Source: Sphingomonas sp. J315
GTDB taxonomy: Bacteria > Pseudomonadota > Alphaproteobacteria > Sphingomonadales > Sphingomonadaceae
DNA: 64,000 nt
Reading direction: 5' to 3'
NCBI RefSeq assembly: GCF_024666595.1
Contig: NZ_CP088296.1
Location: 1,054,001 to 1,118,000, forward strand
Shown: one piece after another, positions 1 through 9,384 of the stretch
Layout: each line of letters starts with the position of its first letter
Position numbering within the stretch: the stretch's first letter is position 1
The notes under the pieces: model-generated
Database searches by the model: none
Seen by the model: the letters and a program-made list of their open reading frames with translations, nothing else
What the model was told of the DNA's origin: nothing
Program-made: the position numbers and the translations under genes

Positions 1-58
1 CCTCGACACGGCCGTGGAAGCGGGCCTTGGGGCGGTCTTTGGGGGCTTCGCGCGACAC
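1..58 (-). CDS. DnaJ-like protein, N-terminal fragment
   Basis: Only the first 19 codons lie in the window, read leftward from a GTG at 58. The visible residues are basic and include 'ARFHGRVE', which resembles the start of the small DnaJ-domain proteins often found divergent from bolA in sphingomonads. No J-domain is visible, so the assignment rests on context and this short match. It would be transcribed divergently from the BolA gene, with about 35 bp between the two starts and a shared AT-rich 'tatata' stretch near 82-87. Confidence 0.4.
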   Translation of the reverse strand, partial: MSREAPKDRPKARFHGRVE

Positions 59-93
59 TCTGACTCCGGGAAAAAACGCCCTATATAGGCGCG

Positions 94-378
94 ATGATCG
101 ACACTTCTACCGGCCCCGTCGCCGCCGAAATCACCGCCCGCCTCACCACCCAGCTCGCCCCGTCGCAGCTCGACGTGATCAACGACAGCGCCAAGCATCG
201 CGGCCATATGGGCGACGACGGCAGCGGCGAATCGCACTTCACCGTGGTGATCGAAAGCGACGCCTTTGCCGGCAAGTCGCGGCTCGACCGCCAGCGCCTC
301 GTCAACCGCGCGCTCGGCGACCTGATGATCGAGCGGGTCCACGCCATGGCGATCAAGGCGACCGCGCCGGGCGAGTAA
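94..378 (+). CDS. bolA: BolA family protein
   Basis: This 94-residue protein has the size and pattern of the BolA/IbaG family: an N-terminal helix, the central 'DSAKHRGH' region, the 'ESHFTVVIESDAF' strand, and a C-terminal 'RLVNRALGDLM...VHAMAIKA' segment with the conserved 'R-VN-L' and 'HA-(S/A)' signatures. BolA proteins act in the cytoplasm, typically with monothiol glutaredoxins in iron-sulfur and redox regulation; stress-morphology roles are known in enterics. The ATG at 94 gives a full-length family member. It stands alone on the plus strand, with the pirin gene 75 bp downstream. No grx gene is visible nearby. Confidence 0.88.
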   Translation: MIDTSTGPVAAEITARLTTQLAPSQLDVINDSAKHRGHMGDDGSGESHFTVVIESDAFAGKSRLDRQRLVNRALGDLMIERVHAMAIKATAPGE

Positions 379-453
379 AGCCACCCGTTCGGGTGGATGG
401 CACATTCCCGCCCGCGCCCCTATCTGTGTTCCGACCCAATTCGGAGACGCGGC

Positions 454-1353
454 GTGACCGACGACCTGTTCATCCATACCATCCACCCCACCACCCATGA
501 TCTGGGCGGGTTCAAGGTGCACCGCACGCTGCCGTCGCGCCCGCGCACGATGGTGGGCCCCTTCATCTTCTTCGACCAGATGGGGCCGGCGCACCTCGAG
601 GTCGGCACGGGCATCGACGTGCGCCCGCATCCGCATATCAACCTCGCCACCGTCACCTATCTGTTCGCCGGGGCAATCGACCATCGCGACAGCCTGGGCA
701 CCTACGCGACGATCGAGCCCGGGGCGGTCAATCTGATGACCGCGGGCAACGGCATCGTCCATTCGGAGCGCTCCCCCGCCAGTGAGCGCGCCGCGGGCCC
801 CGAACTGTCGGGCATCCAGACCTGGCTCGCCCTGCCCGAGCGGCTCGAGGAGATGGACCCGGCGTTCGAGCATGTCGCCAAGGCGGATCTGCCGGTGCTC
901 GACGACGGCGGGGTAAAGGCGCGGATCATCATGGGCTCGCTCTGGGGCCAGACCGCGCCGACCACGACCTATGCCGGGACCATCTATGCCGACATCGTGC
1001 TCGACCAAGGGGCATGCATCCCGGTCTATGCCGAGGCCGAGGAGCGCGCCGTCTATCTGGCGATGGGGCAGGCGCGACTGGATGGCGTCGAACTGGAGCC
1101 GCAGACTCTGTACGTGCTGCGCCCGGGGATCTCGGCACGGCTGAGTTCGGTCGAGGGCGGGCGGGTGATGCTGTGTGGTGGCGACGCGTTCAGCACACCG
1201 CGCCATGTCTGGTGGAACTTCGTCTCGTCCGACCGCGACCGGATCAACCAGGCCAAGGAAGACTGGAAAGCCGGGCTGTTCCCCAAGGTGCCGGGCGACG
1301 ACAAGGAATTCATCCCGATCCCCGAAGTGCCCAAGACGGTCAGCTATCCCTGA
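454..1353 (+). CDS. Pirin family protein
   Basis: A bicupin protein of about 300 residues. The N-terminal cupin carries the pirin hallmarks: 'GPFIFFDQMGP', then 'RPHPHINLATVTYLFAGAIDHRDS', which holds the metal-binding histidines, and later 'GIVHSERSP'. The C-terminal half has 'YAEAEERAVYLAMGQ'. Pirins bind iron and some, such as YhhW, have quercetin dioxygenase activity; the true substrate here is unknown. The open frame extends upstream to 397, but homology begins at the GTG at 454, which has a 'ggag' a few bases before it. Cytoplasmic, probably its own unit. Confidence 0.88.
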   Translation: MTDDLFIHTIHPTTHDLGGFKVHRTLPSRPRTMVGPFIFFDQMGPAHLEVGTGIDVRPHPHINLATVTYLFAGAIDHRDSLGTYATIEPGAVNLMTAGNGIVHSERSPASERAAGPELSGIQTWLALPERLEEMDPAFEHVAKADLPVLDDGGVKARIIMGSLWGQTAPTTTYAGTIYADIVLDQGACIPVYAEAEERAVYLAMGQARLDGVELEPQTLYVLRPGISARLSSVEGGRVMLCGGDAFSTPRHVWWNFVSSDRDRINQAKEDWKAGLFPKVPGDDKEFIPIPEVPKTVSYP

Positions 1354-1414
1354 AGGCTTGCCAGCCCGGCCACGCACCCATACCCTGATTTCGAAAAAAT
1401 CGAGGGAGAGGGTC

Positions 1415-2303
1415 ATGGCCGGGTTTGAGCTTCAGCACATCGCATTGCCCACCGGGGTCGAACTCGACGTCGCCACCGCCGGCGACCCCGCGGCGCCCGC
1501 GATCATCCTGCTCCACGGCTTTCCCGAATCGCACCGCACCTGGCGGCACGTAATCCCCGAACTGGCGAAGACCCATTTCGTCATCGCCCCCGACCAGCGC
1601 GGCTTTGCGCGCTCGTCTCGGCCCGAGGGGGTCGAGAATTACACGCCGGACAAGCCGGTTGCCGACCTGCTCGCGCTCGCCACCCATTTCGGCAAGGACC
1701 AGTTCGTGCTGGTCGGCCATGACTGGGGCGGGGCGATTGCGTGGATGGCCGCGCTCCAGCATCCCGGCCGGGTCGAGCGGCTGGTGATCATCAACGCCCC
1801 CCATCCCTTTGTCTTTCAGAAGTCGCTCTACGATGACATGGGCCAGCGCGCGGCGAGCCAGTATATCCGTGCCTTCCGCGATCCGGCGCTGGAGGCCGCG
1901 ATCGAAACCAAGGGTGTCGCCTGGTTCTTCGACACGACCTTCGCCAAGCATGGCGATCCCGCCTTGCTTGCCGAAGAGCGCGACACCTATCTCGACCAAT
2001 GGGGCCAGCCGGGCGCGATCGGGTCGATGTTCAACTGGTACCGCGCCAGCGCGGTGGTCGTCCCGGCGATGGACGAGACCCCCCCGAGCGCCCCGCCTTC
2101 CTCGACGGGCCGTTTCCGCCGCTGCGGATGCCGGTGCTGGTGATCTGGGGCATGCGCGACACCGCGTTGCTCCCGGTGCAGCTCGAGGGGCTCGACGCGC
2201 TGATCCCCGACCTGACGCTGGTCGAAGTCGATGCCGGGCATTTCGTGCCCTGGGAAAAGCCGCAGCCGGTGACCGATGCGATCGGAAGTGGCTGGAGGAC
2301 TAA
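1415..2303 (+). pseudogene. Alpha/beta hydrolase (epoxide hydrolase-like), frameshifted
   Basis: The reading starts at the ATG at 1415, preceded by 'gggagagggt', and shows a classic alpha/beta hydrolase fold: 'LLHGFPESHRTW' (oxyanion HG), 'DQRGFARSSRP', and the nucleophile elbow 'GHDWGGAIAW' with Asp as nucleophile, as in epoxide hydrolases and haloalkane dehalogenases. The frame is lost at a run of seven Cs near 2081-2088. It resumes in another frame with 'MPVLVIWGMRDTALL' and 'DAGHFVPWEKP', which hold the acid and the catalytic His. A second shift near 2287 leads to the natural end 'KWLED' at 2303. Two single-base deletions would explain both. All catalytic elements survive when joined, so error is likelier than decay. 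The end overlaps the convergent protease gene by 3 bp. Confidence 0.8.
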
Positions 2304-3322
2304 TCCGCCGGGACCAGAGGTCGCCAGTCACCGGTAAGCGGCGCCTCCCGCTCTGCAACGAAAGGTGCGCCCGGCCCGCTGGTCGCGATTCGCGCCCGTT
2401 CCGCCTTCGCGATGCGCAGCCGGTCCTTCCAATGGGGGTGTGACCGCGCCTGGAACGCGCCCGACATGGCTTTCGCCGTGCGATGCATGCGGAACCGGAC
2501 CGCCAGATCCGCCGGATACCCCGCGCGCGCCAGCAGATGAACGGCAAGGATGTCCGCCTGTAATTCGGTCTGGCGAAACAGGTTGGCGTTGCGACCGAAC
2601 CCCGACAGCAACCCGAATTCGGCCCCCGCCGCCTTGAGCCGATCGCGATGGCGAAGGACGTTGTGCGCCAGTTCGTGCGCGATCACGACCGGCACAAGGT
2701 CGGCATCGAACCTGTCATAATAGCCCGAACTGATCCGCACCATCTCGCCATTGGCGCTTGCCTCGAGCGCAGGCGTGATCGCCAGCTCATACCGCGTCCG
2801 GCACGCGGGGACTGGCGTGAGGGTCAGCGCCAGATGCGATCCTGCGCGAAGAAGCTCCACGTGCATCGGCGCGGCAGCCGGGAGCCGTGCGATCTGCGTC
2901 CACAGATTGACCAGCCGATCGGTCGATGCGGGACCATCGCCCTGCGGCTCGACCGCGATACCGCCGATCGACAGGATCGTGTCATCGGCGCGCACCCCGG
3001 CGCGGTCGGCCGGGCTGCCAGGAACGACGCCCTCCACCGCGACCGGACCCGCGAACCTGAAATGCGCGCGCACCGCCGCACGTTGCGGCCGCGCATATTG
3101 ATCCAGCGTATGGATCTGGATGCCGTGACCCGGCTCCAGTCGATCGCATAGCGCCGCATTCGCCGTGCTGAGCCGGAAGCCGTCGATCGCCAACCGCAGG
3201 TCTGCCGCGCGAATCGCCTCCAGCGTCTGTGGGTCGAGCGACTGGGCGCTGGCCGGACCCGCCAGCAGCGCGCCCAGCCACATCGCAATCGTCAGGACAG
3301 TGAAACGCATCCGGTCGAACAT
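2300..3322 (-). CDS. M48 family zinc metalloprotease with PDZ domain
   Basis: The 340-residue precursor begins with a signal peptide (hydrophobic stretch ending 'AGPASAQS' near residue 28). A PDZ domain follows at about 95-170 ('VVPGSPADRAGVRADDTILSIGG'), then the zinc site 'HELAHN' at 216-221, the HExxH motif of the M48 peptidases. It is probably periplasmic or outer-membrane associated, with an envelope quality-control role like BepA/LoiP. That role is inferred from the family; the PDZ placed before the catalytic site is a sphingomonad-style arrangement. The gene is convergent with the hydrolase and divergent from the phosphatase at 3400. Confidence 0.82.
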   Translation of the reverse strand: MFDRMRFTVLTIAMWLGALLAGPASAQSLDPQTLEAIRAADLRLAIDGFRLSTANAALCDRLEPGHGIQIHTLDQYARPQRAAVRAHFRFAGPVAVEGVVPGSPADRAGVRADDTILSIGGIAVEPQGDGPASTDRLVNLWTQIARLPAAAPMHVELLRAGSHLALTLTPVPACRTRYELAITPALEASANGEMVRISSGYYDRFDADLVPVVIAHELAHNVLRHRDRLKAAGAEFGLLSGFGRNANLFRQTELQADILAVHLLARAGYPADLAVRFRMHRTAKAMSGAFQARSHPHWKDRLRIAKAERARIATSGPGAPFVAEREAPLTGDWRPLVPAD

Positions 3323-3399
3323 CGTGCGCGGTCTATGCCGCGTTGGCGTTGCGCCGGGAAGCCAGTCTGGCCTAAGGGGCGGCAGACAGGTATATTTTA

Positions 3400-4170
3400 A
3401 TGCTGCGGCGGCTTCTTTCTTCTTTCATGCCCCAACGGGCGCAGGTTGCGCCGGATGGGTCGATCCCTCCGGGGCAGCGCGTCTATGCGATCGGCGATAT
3501 TCACGGGCGGCTCGACCTGCTCGATGACCTGCTCGCGCGAATCGAGCAGGACCGGCTTGCGCGCGGCCCGGCAGAGACGACGATCATTTTTCTGGGCGAT
3601 CTGGTCGACCGCGGTCCCGATTCTGCACAGGTGGTGGAACGACTCAGGCAATTTCGTCCCGGCGACGCGACCGTCCGCTTCCTGCTCGGTAATCACGAGG
3701 AGGTGTTCCTGAAGGCGCTGGCGGGCGAAAAGAATGCGCTGCCCTTCTTCATCCGAATCGGAGGCAAATCCACCGTCCTGAGCTACGACATTACCGAAGC
3801 CGAATATCTCGAAGCGGATTACGTGGCATTGCAGGAGCTGCTCCAGGCGCGCGTCCCACGCGAGCATGTCGATTTTCTGTCCAGTTTCGAAGATCTTATC
3901 GTGATCGGGGACTATGCGTTCGCCCATGCTGGCGTCGATCCGACCAGCCCGTTTGCCGACCAGAAGTCCGCCACGCTCCGGTGGATTCGCGACGAGTTTA
4001 TCAATCATCGCGGGTCGCTTGAAAAGATCGTCGTGCATGGACACACTATCAGCGATTCCGTCGAGGAACGATCGCATCGGATCGGCATCGACACAGGGGC
4101 CTATGCCTCGGGTCGCCTTACCGCGCTGGGACTTGAGGGTTCGACCCGCTGGTATCTTGAGACCAGTTGA
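3400..4170 (+). CDS. Metallophosphoesterase (serine/threonine phosphatase type)
   Basis: A calcineurin-like phosphatase of 256 residues with the whole metal-site series: 'GDIHG' at 32-36, 'GDLVDRG' at 66-72, 'GNHE' at 97-100, then 'FAHAGVDP' and 'VVHGHT' toward the C-terminus. This set is typical of the PrpA/ApaH-like bacterial Ser/Thr phosphatases, which use two metal ions to cleave phosphomonoesters in the cytoplasm. No partner kinase is visible beside it. The ATG at 3400 follows an AT-rich 'aggtatattttaa' stretch that may hold the -10 element. Similar phosphatases sit near polysaccharide genes in other sphingomonads, but a link is not shown here. Confidence 0.87.
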   Translation: MLRRLLSSFMPQRAQVAPDGSIPPGQRVYAIGDIHGRLDLLDDLLARIEQDRLARGPAETTIIFLGDLVDRGPDSAQVVERLRQFRPGDATVRFLLGNHEEVFLKALAGEKNALPFFIRIGGKSTVLSYDITEAEYLEADYVALQELLQARVPREHVDFLSSFEDLIVIGDYAFAHAGVDPTSPFADQKSATLRWIRDEFINHRGSLEKIVVHGHTISDSVEERSHRIGIDTGAYASGRLTALGLEGSTRWYLETS

Positions 4171-4394
4171 CGCCGCCATAAAAATTTAACACTCTTCGCT
4201 CAGGAGGCGGCGTGCTGTCTCTTGTCACGAACATTTAGCCGCAATCGGCGGATTTCGTGGGAACAGAGTAGCATAGTAGATGTTCAGGGAGCACTGGGCG
4301 GCGCTCTTTTGGTTGTTTGCGGGTTGAGATCGACGCGCGAATCTGCCATAGCCCCCAGGCAACTAAGGTTGTTTGATAAGAGGGAGCAGAAATA

Positions 4395-4637
4395 ATGCGG
4401 TTCGCAAAGTTGATGATGGCCGTGGCGGCCTGTTCGCTTGCAACGACTCCGGCGCTCGCTTCGTCGGCATCGGCAAAGCTGTCCGTCTCGAAGGCCGCTG
4501 CTGCGCGGACTGCGACGCCGGCGGGTGAAGCCAACGAGCAGGCGGGTTTTCCCTTCCTGATCGTGTTCGTGGTGATTGCAGTCGGCCTCGGCATCTATGC
4601 CGCGACCAGCGGTGACGATACGCCCGACAGCACGTAA
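4395..4637 (+). CDS. Small secreted/membrane protein of unknown function
   Basis: An 80-residue protein with an N-terminal signal peptide ('MRFAKLMMAVAACSLATTPALAS'), an Ala/Lys-rich middle and one C-terminal transmembrane helix ('FPFLIVFVVIAVGLGIYAA'), ending in an acidic tail. The start at 4395 has a good ribosome site, 'gagggagcagaaata', and the gene is followed 23 bp later by a strong terminator, so it looks like a real monocistronic gene. No function is recognised. Similar tiny proteins are common in sphingomonads. Confidence 0.65.
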   Translation: MRFAKLMMAVAACSLATTPALASSASAKLSVSKAAAARTATPAGEANEQAGFPFLIVFVVIAVGLGIYAATSGDDTPDST

Positions 4638-4660
4638 TTCGGTCTGCCGATGGCAATTAG

Positions 4661-4690
4661 AATGGCGGCCCCGGTGGCCGCCATTTTTTT
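4661..4690 (+). terminator. Rho-independent terminator
   Basis: A perfect 10-bp stem (4661-4670 pairing with 4676-4685) with a five-base loop is followed directly by seven Ts. It lies 23 bp after the small membrane protein gene and would end its transcript. Confidence 0.9.
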
Positions 4691-4922
4691 GTTCGAACGA
4701 TTCGCACCGGCCTACGGCGGGATCACCACCTATTCGCGAATCTCGCAGAGATCGACCACCGGGTGATCCGGCGCGGTTCCTGCCGAAACTAATCAGCGGA
4801 GGATGTCCCGAATCGGGATCAAACCGCCCATGTCGGGCAGGGCAGCAGCACGCCCACGCATTCCGGACACGGCCGCAGCGCCGACCAGAACCTCGTCCTA
4901 AGTGCTGAAGCTCCCGACGCGC

Positions 4923-5793
4923 CTAGCCAATGAGCGTGCGTGCAAACTCACGGACGGCCGGGCCAATGTCGTCGCGCTTGAGCGCGAGCGCGAAATTGGC
5001 CTGAGCGTATCCGGCCTTGTCGCCGCAATCATAGCGCATCCCCTGGAATGTCACCCCCGTGGAACGGCTGGTCGCCGATCATCCGCGCCATGGCGTCGGT
5101 CAGCTGGATCTCGCCACCTGCGCCGGCCTCCTGCGTCTCCAGAACCCGCATCACTTCAGGCTGAAGAATATATCGTCCAATCACCGCGAGATTCTGACGG
5201 CGCGGTACCGGGCTTCGGCTTTTCCACGAGACCGCGCACCTGAGTCAGCACGCCGTCGCGTTCGCCCGGGGTGATGACGCCATATTTGTCGGTCTGCGAG
5301 TCGGGCACTTCCTGCGCGCAAATGAGGTTACCCCCACTTTATTATAGGCCGCGACCATCTGCTTGAGGCAGCCCGGCTGGCCCACCATAAAATCGTCGGC
5401 GAGCAGCACGGCGAACGGCTCATCGCCGACGATGTCGCGCGCGCACCAGACCGCGTGACCCAGGCCCATTGGCTCCTGCTGGCGCACATAGGCAATCGCG
5501 CCGGGCTTGAGCCGCGTCGGCTCAAGAACGTCCAGCGACTTGCCGCGCGACGCCATGGTCGCCTCAAGCTCATAAGCGATATCGAAATGATCCTCGATCG
5601 CGCTCTTGCCGCGACCGGTGACAAAGATCATCTGCTCGATTCCCGCCTCGATCGCCTCGTCCACCGCATATTGGATCAGCGGGCGATCGACGACCGGAAG
5701 CATTTCCTTGGGCATTGCCTTGGTCGCGGGCAGAAAGCGCGTTCCAAGCCCCCCAACCGGGAAAACGGCCTTGCGAAGCGGTTTGAACGTCAT
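4923..5793 (-). pseudogene. galU: UTP-glucose-1-phosphate uridylyltransferase, frameshifted
   Basis: GalU makes UDP-glucose from UTP and glucose-1-phosphate. The N-terminal 170 residues are clear from the ATG at 5793: '[23 protein letters not shown]' (nucleotide-binding signature), '[17 protein letters not shown]' and 'VLLADD'. After 'AAYNKVG' the frame breaks at a G run near 5335. The rest of GalU is readable in other frames: '[12 protein letters not shown]', '[12 protein letters not shown]', '[10 protein letters not shown]', '[13 protein letters not shown]', '[14 protein letters not shown]', ending 'REFARTLIG' and a stop at 4923-4925. Breaks near 5335, 5200 and 5055 all need one-base changes and the total is almost exactly the usual 290 codons, so the true gene is probably intact. 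It is divergent from the epimerase gene at 5893. Confidence 0.88.
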
Positions 5794-5892
5794 TCCGGTG
5801 TCTCCTGGCAGCGCGCATAGCTGAAGTGGGACATAGAACAAGGGGCGGAATTAGGTTAGGGGCGCGGCAAGCCAAAAGGGAAATCCTGCGCA

Positions 5893-6915
5893 ATGAATGA
5901 CCTGACCCAACGCCGCGTTCTTGTCACCGGGTCGGCGGGGTTTGTCGGATTTCACACTGCGAGCTTGCTTCTTCAGTCCGGAGCCAAGGTGCTCGGGATC
6001 GACAATTTTACACCCTATTACGATGTCTCGCTCAAGGAGCGGCGCAACGCGATCCTCGCCAACCACCCCAATTTCGAGCTGGCCCGCATCTCGATCGAGG
6101 ACGCACCGGCACTTGAGCAGGCGTGGCGCGATTTCGCGCCGGACGCGTTGATCCACCTCGCGGCTCAGGCCGGTGTCCGCTACAGCATCGAGCAGCCGGC
6201 GGGGTATGTCGGCACCAATATTCTTGGCACGTTCAACTTGTTCGAACTGGCGCGGCACAATCCGGTCCGCCACTTTCTCGCCGCGTCGACCAGCTCGGTC
6301 TATGGCTCGAATACCGCGATGCCGTTCGACGAGCTGCAACGCACCCAAACACCGATTAGCCTCTACGCGGCGACCAAGGGCGCGACCGAACTGATCGGTC
6401 ACAGCTATGCCCATTTGTTCGGCATCCCGATGACCTTCTTCCGCTTCTTCACGGTCTATGGACCTTGGGGTCGGCCCGACATGGCGCTGTTCAAATTCGC
6501 CGATGCGATGCTGCGCGACGCCCCGATCGACGTATTCAACAATGGCGAGATGAAGCGTGATTTCACCTATATCGACGATCTGGTGCGTTCGATTGTCGAT
6601 TTGCTCACCGTGGTGCCCGGCAAGGAGCCTGTAATGCATGACAGCCTGTCCCCTGTCGCGCCCTTTCGGGTCGTCAATATCGGCGGCGGCAAGTCGACCT
6701 CGCTGACAGAGTATATCGCCGCTCTCGAAGCAGCGATGGGCAAGGCCGCGCGCAAGAATTTCCTGCCGATACAGGCAGGCGATGTTCCCGCGACCGAGGC
6801 CTCGCCCGAATTGTTGCGCGCCCTGATTGGCCGCGTGCCGGAGACTACGGTGCGTGCGGGCGTCGCTGCGTTCGTGCGCTGGTATCTGGATGAGATGGCA
6901 GGATCCGCGTCGTAA
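5893..6915 (+). CDS. NAD-dependent epimerase, UDP-glucuronate 4-epimerase type
   Basis: A 340-residue short-chain dehydrogenase/reductase with 'GSAGFVG' (residues 13-19) binding NAD and the catalytic Tyr158/Lys162 pair in 'YAATK'. The stretch 'IDNFTPYYDVSLKERR' after the dinucleotide fold, plus 'FFTVYGPWGRPDMA', are hallmarks of the GAE group that interconverts UDP-glucuronate and UDP-galacturonate. It would take UDP-glucuronate from Ugd (50178-51484). The gene leads a plus-strand run with wecB (51 bp later) and wecC, and the divergent galU lies just upstream. Cytoplasmic; complete. Confidence 0.87.
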   Translation: MNDLTQRRVLVTGSAGFVGFHTASLLLQSGAKVLGIDNFTPYYDVSLKERRNAILANHPNFELARISIEDAPALEQAWRDFAPDALIHLAAQAGVRYSIEQPAGYVGTNILGTFNLFELARHNPVRHFLAASTSSVYGSNTAMPFDELQRTQTPISLYAATKGATELIGHSYAHLFGIPMTFFRFFTVYGPWGRPDMALFKFADAMLRDAPIDVFNNGEMKRDFTYIDDLVRSIVDLLTVVPGKEPVMHDSLSPVAPFRVVNIGGGKSTSLTEYIAALEAAMGKAARKNFLPIQAGDVPATEASPELLRALIGRVPETTVRAGVAAFVRWYLDEMAGSAS

Positions 6916-6966
6916 CTGCCTAAAGATGTATCGGCCCGTTAACGTCGTTCCGCTAAGGACCCGTTC

Positions 6967-8106
6967 ATGAGGAATCCAGCAAAGATTTTGACGATTTTCG
7001 GCACCCGACCGGAGGCGATCAAGCTGTTCCCCGTCGTTCATGCGATGCAGCGCGTATCGGGCCTGGACGTCCGAACCTGTGTCACGGCACAGCACCGTTC
7101 GCTGCTCGATCAGGTTCTGGCGATCGCCGGAATTACCCCCGATATCGACCTCAACGTCATGGAACCGGGGCAGACGCTCGATCGCCTCACCGCCCGGCTG
7201 CTGACCGGGCTCGGGGAGGTCATGGATGCCGAACGCCCCGACCGCGTCGTCGTTCAGGGCGATACCGCGACGGCGATGGCCGGCGCGCTGGCCGCCTATT
7301 TTCGCAAGATACCGGTCAGCCATGTCGAGGCGGGCCTGCGTTCGGGCGACATCTGGCAGCCCTGGCCGGAAGAGGTGAACCGTCGCATCGTCGCGACCAT
7401 GGCGGACCAGCATTTCGCACCGACCCAGACCGCTGCGGATGCGCTGCTGCGTGAAAATGTGGATCCCGCCAGCGTCTTCGTCACCGGAAATACGGTGATC
7501 GATGCGCTGTTGGCGACCCGTGAGCGCATCGCAGCGCACCCTGACCTCGCGACTGCGCTCGACCCCATTCGCGAACGGCTCTCAGGCAAGCACGTCGTCC
7601 TGGTCACAACGCACCGCCGCGAGAATTTCGGAGACGGGATGGAGTCGATCGCGCGGGCAATATCGCGCATCGCCGAACGCCCCGACGTGGTGGTGCTGTT
7701 TCCGATGCATCCCAATCCCAATGTGGTCGCGGTGATGGATCGGGTGATCGGCGGTCGGCCGAACATATTGCGGATCGACCCACTCGACTATCCCAACTTC
7801 ATCCGTGCGCTGGAGCTGTGCCATCTCGTTCTGACCGACTCGGGCGGCGTGCAGGAGGAAGCACCTGCATTCGGAAAGCCGGTGCTGGTCATGCGCGAGA
7901 CGACCGAGCGCCCCGAAGGCGTTTCGGCGTGGACCGCCAAGCTGGTCGGCACCGACACCGACCGGATCGTTTCCGAAATCTCAACCCTGTTGGACGACAA
8001 GGACGCGTATCAGGCAATGGCGCGCGCGCACAATCCGTTCGGCGACGGCCATGCCTCGGCAAGAATTGCGAAGGTCGTCGCGCATGGATTCGGATACTCA
8101 GCTTAA
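6967..8106 (+). CDS. wecB: UDP-N-acetylglucosamine 2-epimerase (non-hydrolysing)
   Basis: The 379-residue protein is a full-length WecB: 'TIFGTRPEAIKLFPVVHAM' at the N-terminus, 'VVQGDTATAMAGALAA', 'VSHVEAGLRSGD', 'PEEVNRR', 'VTTHRRENFG' and 'LTDSGGVQEEAPAFGKPVLVMRETTERPEG'. It equilibrates UDP-GlcNAc and UDP-ManNAc in the cytoplasm. Its stop lies inside the start region of wecC (23-bp overlap), which indicates translational coupling and supply of UDP-ManNAc to the dehydrogenase. This is a different subfamily from the FnlC epimerase at 18262-19395. Confidence 0.93.
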   Translation: MRNPAKILTIFGTRPEAIKLFPVVHAMQRVSGLDVRTCVTAQHRSLLDQVLAIAGITPDIDLNVMEPGQTLDRLTARLLTGLGEVMDAERPDRVVVQGDTATAMAGALAAYFRKIPVSHVEAGLRSGDIWQPWPEEVNRRIVATMADQHFAPTQTAADALLRENVDPASVFVTGNTVIDALLATRERIAAHPDLATALDPIRERLSGKHVVLVTTHRRENFGDGMESIARAISRIAERPDVVVLFPMHPNPNVVAVMDRVIGGRPNILRIDPLDYPNFIRALELCHLVLTDSGGVQEEAPAFGKPVLVMRETTERPEGVSAWTAKLVGTDTDRIVSEISTLLDDKDAYQAMARAHNPFGDGHASARIAKVVAHGFGYSA

Positions 8107-9384
8107 AGTTGCCGTCCTCGGTCTGGGCTATATCGGCCTCCCGACCGCCGCAGTGATCGCGCGGACGGGCGCGATGGTGCTGGGCATCGATGTATCCCAG
8201 CGCGTCGTCGACACCGTCAATTCCGGCCGCGTCCATATCGAGGAGGTCGACCTCGACGGCCTTGTCTCCGGCGTTATCGCACGGGGGACGTTGCGCGCAT
8301 CGATCCAGATCGAACCCGCCGATGTCTTCGTGATCGCGGTTCCGACCCCGTTCGCGGAGAATCACGCGCCCGATATCGGCTACGTCCTGAAAGCGGCCAC
8401 CACGGTCGCGACGGTGGTGAAGCCGGGCGATACGGTTATCCTCGAATCGACATCCCCGGTCGGCACGACCGAGAAGGTCGCCGAATTGCTCAGCCAGCTC
8501 CGCCCCGACCTAAAAATTCCAGGACATTGCAGCGGCACTTCCGACATCGCGATCGCCTATTGCCCCGAGCGTGTTTTGCCGGGCCGGATTCTGGTCGAAC
8601 TGATCGATAATGATCGTGTCATCGGCGGCGTCACGCCCCGTTGCGCCCGCAAGGCACTTCAATTCTATCGCCGCTTCGTACGGGGCGCGTGCGTCACCAC
8701 CAGCGCGCGCGGGCAGAAATGACCAAGCTGACCGAGAATGCATTTCGCGACGTGAACATCGCCTTTGCAAACGAACTCTCGATCGTCGCCGACGGGATGG
8801 GGATCGATGTGTGGGAGGTGATTCGCCTCGCCAATCGCCATCCGCGGGTCAACATCCTCTCGCCCGGTCCCGGAGTCGGCGGCCATTGCATCGCCGTCGA
8901 CCCCTGGTTTCTGGTCGCCGCAGACCCACAGAATACACCGCTCATTCGCACGGCACGCGAGGTAAATGACGGCAAGGTCGCCTTTACGGTCGCGCGCGCC
9001 GAAACGCTGATCGCGCAACTCTCCGACGCCCCCATCGCGTGCCTCGGCCTGGCGTTCAAGGCGAACATCGACGATTTCCGCGAAAGCCCGGCGCTGCATG
9101 TCGCGGAAGCGATCGCAGCGCGTCACGGGTCGCGCGTGCGGATCGTCGAGCCTTACGCCTCGCGACTCCCCGCCGCGCTCGCCGAAAGCGGCGCGAAGCT
9201 TACCGACATCGATACCGCGCTTGAAACCTGTCCGATTCTAATCGTGCTGGTCGATCACGACGTCTTCAAGTCGATCCCCCTCGAAGAGCGGGCCAACAAG
9301 CTCGTGTATGACACGCGCGGGATCTGGCCGGATCAGCCGTCGGCCGACAAGAGCTTTCGATTGCGCTCTGTCCGAGCAGGCTAA
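8084..9384 (+). pseudogene. wecC: UDP-N-acetyl-D-mannosamine dehydrogenase, one frameshift
   Basis: WecC oxidises UDP-ManNAc at C-6 to UDP-ManNAc uronate with two NAD. From ATG 8084 the NAD domain reads 'VAVLGLGYIGLPTAAVIA', 'VAVPTPF'-like 'VIAVPTPFAENHAPD', 'ESTSPVGTTEKVAE' and 'IAYCPERVLPG'. The frame is lost near 8710-8715 in 'gcgcgcgggcag'. Exactly there a second frame takes over with 'AEMTKLTENAFRDVNIAF', 'GPGVGGHCIAVDPWF' (catalytic Cys) and 'GLAFKANIDDFRESPA'. One missing base accounts for the break and the joined length (about 433 residues) is normal. The start overlaps wecB, and the end overlaps the convergent cysQ by 4 bp. Confidence 0.9.

Noticed and set aside
5851..7539. 562-codon open frame on the minus strand
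   Set aside because: It lies antisense to the UDP-glucuronate epimerase and wecB genes, with arginine/histidine-rich sequence of no family. It is a shadow caused by high GC.
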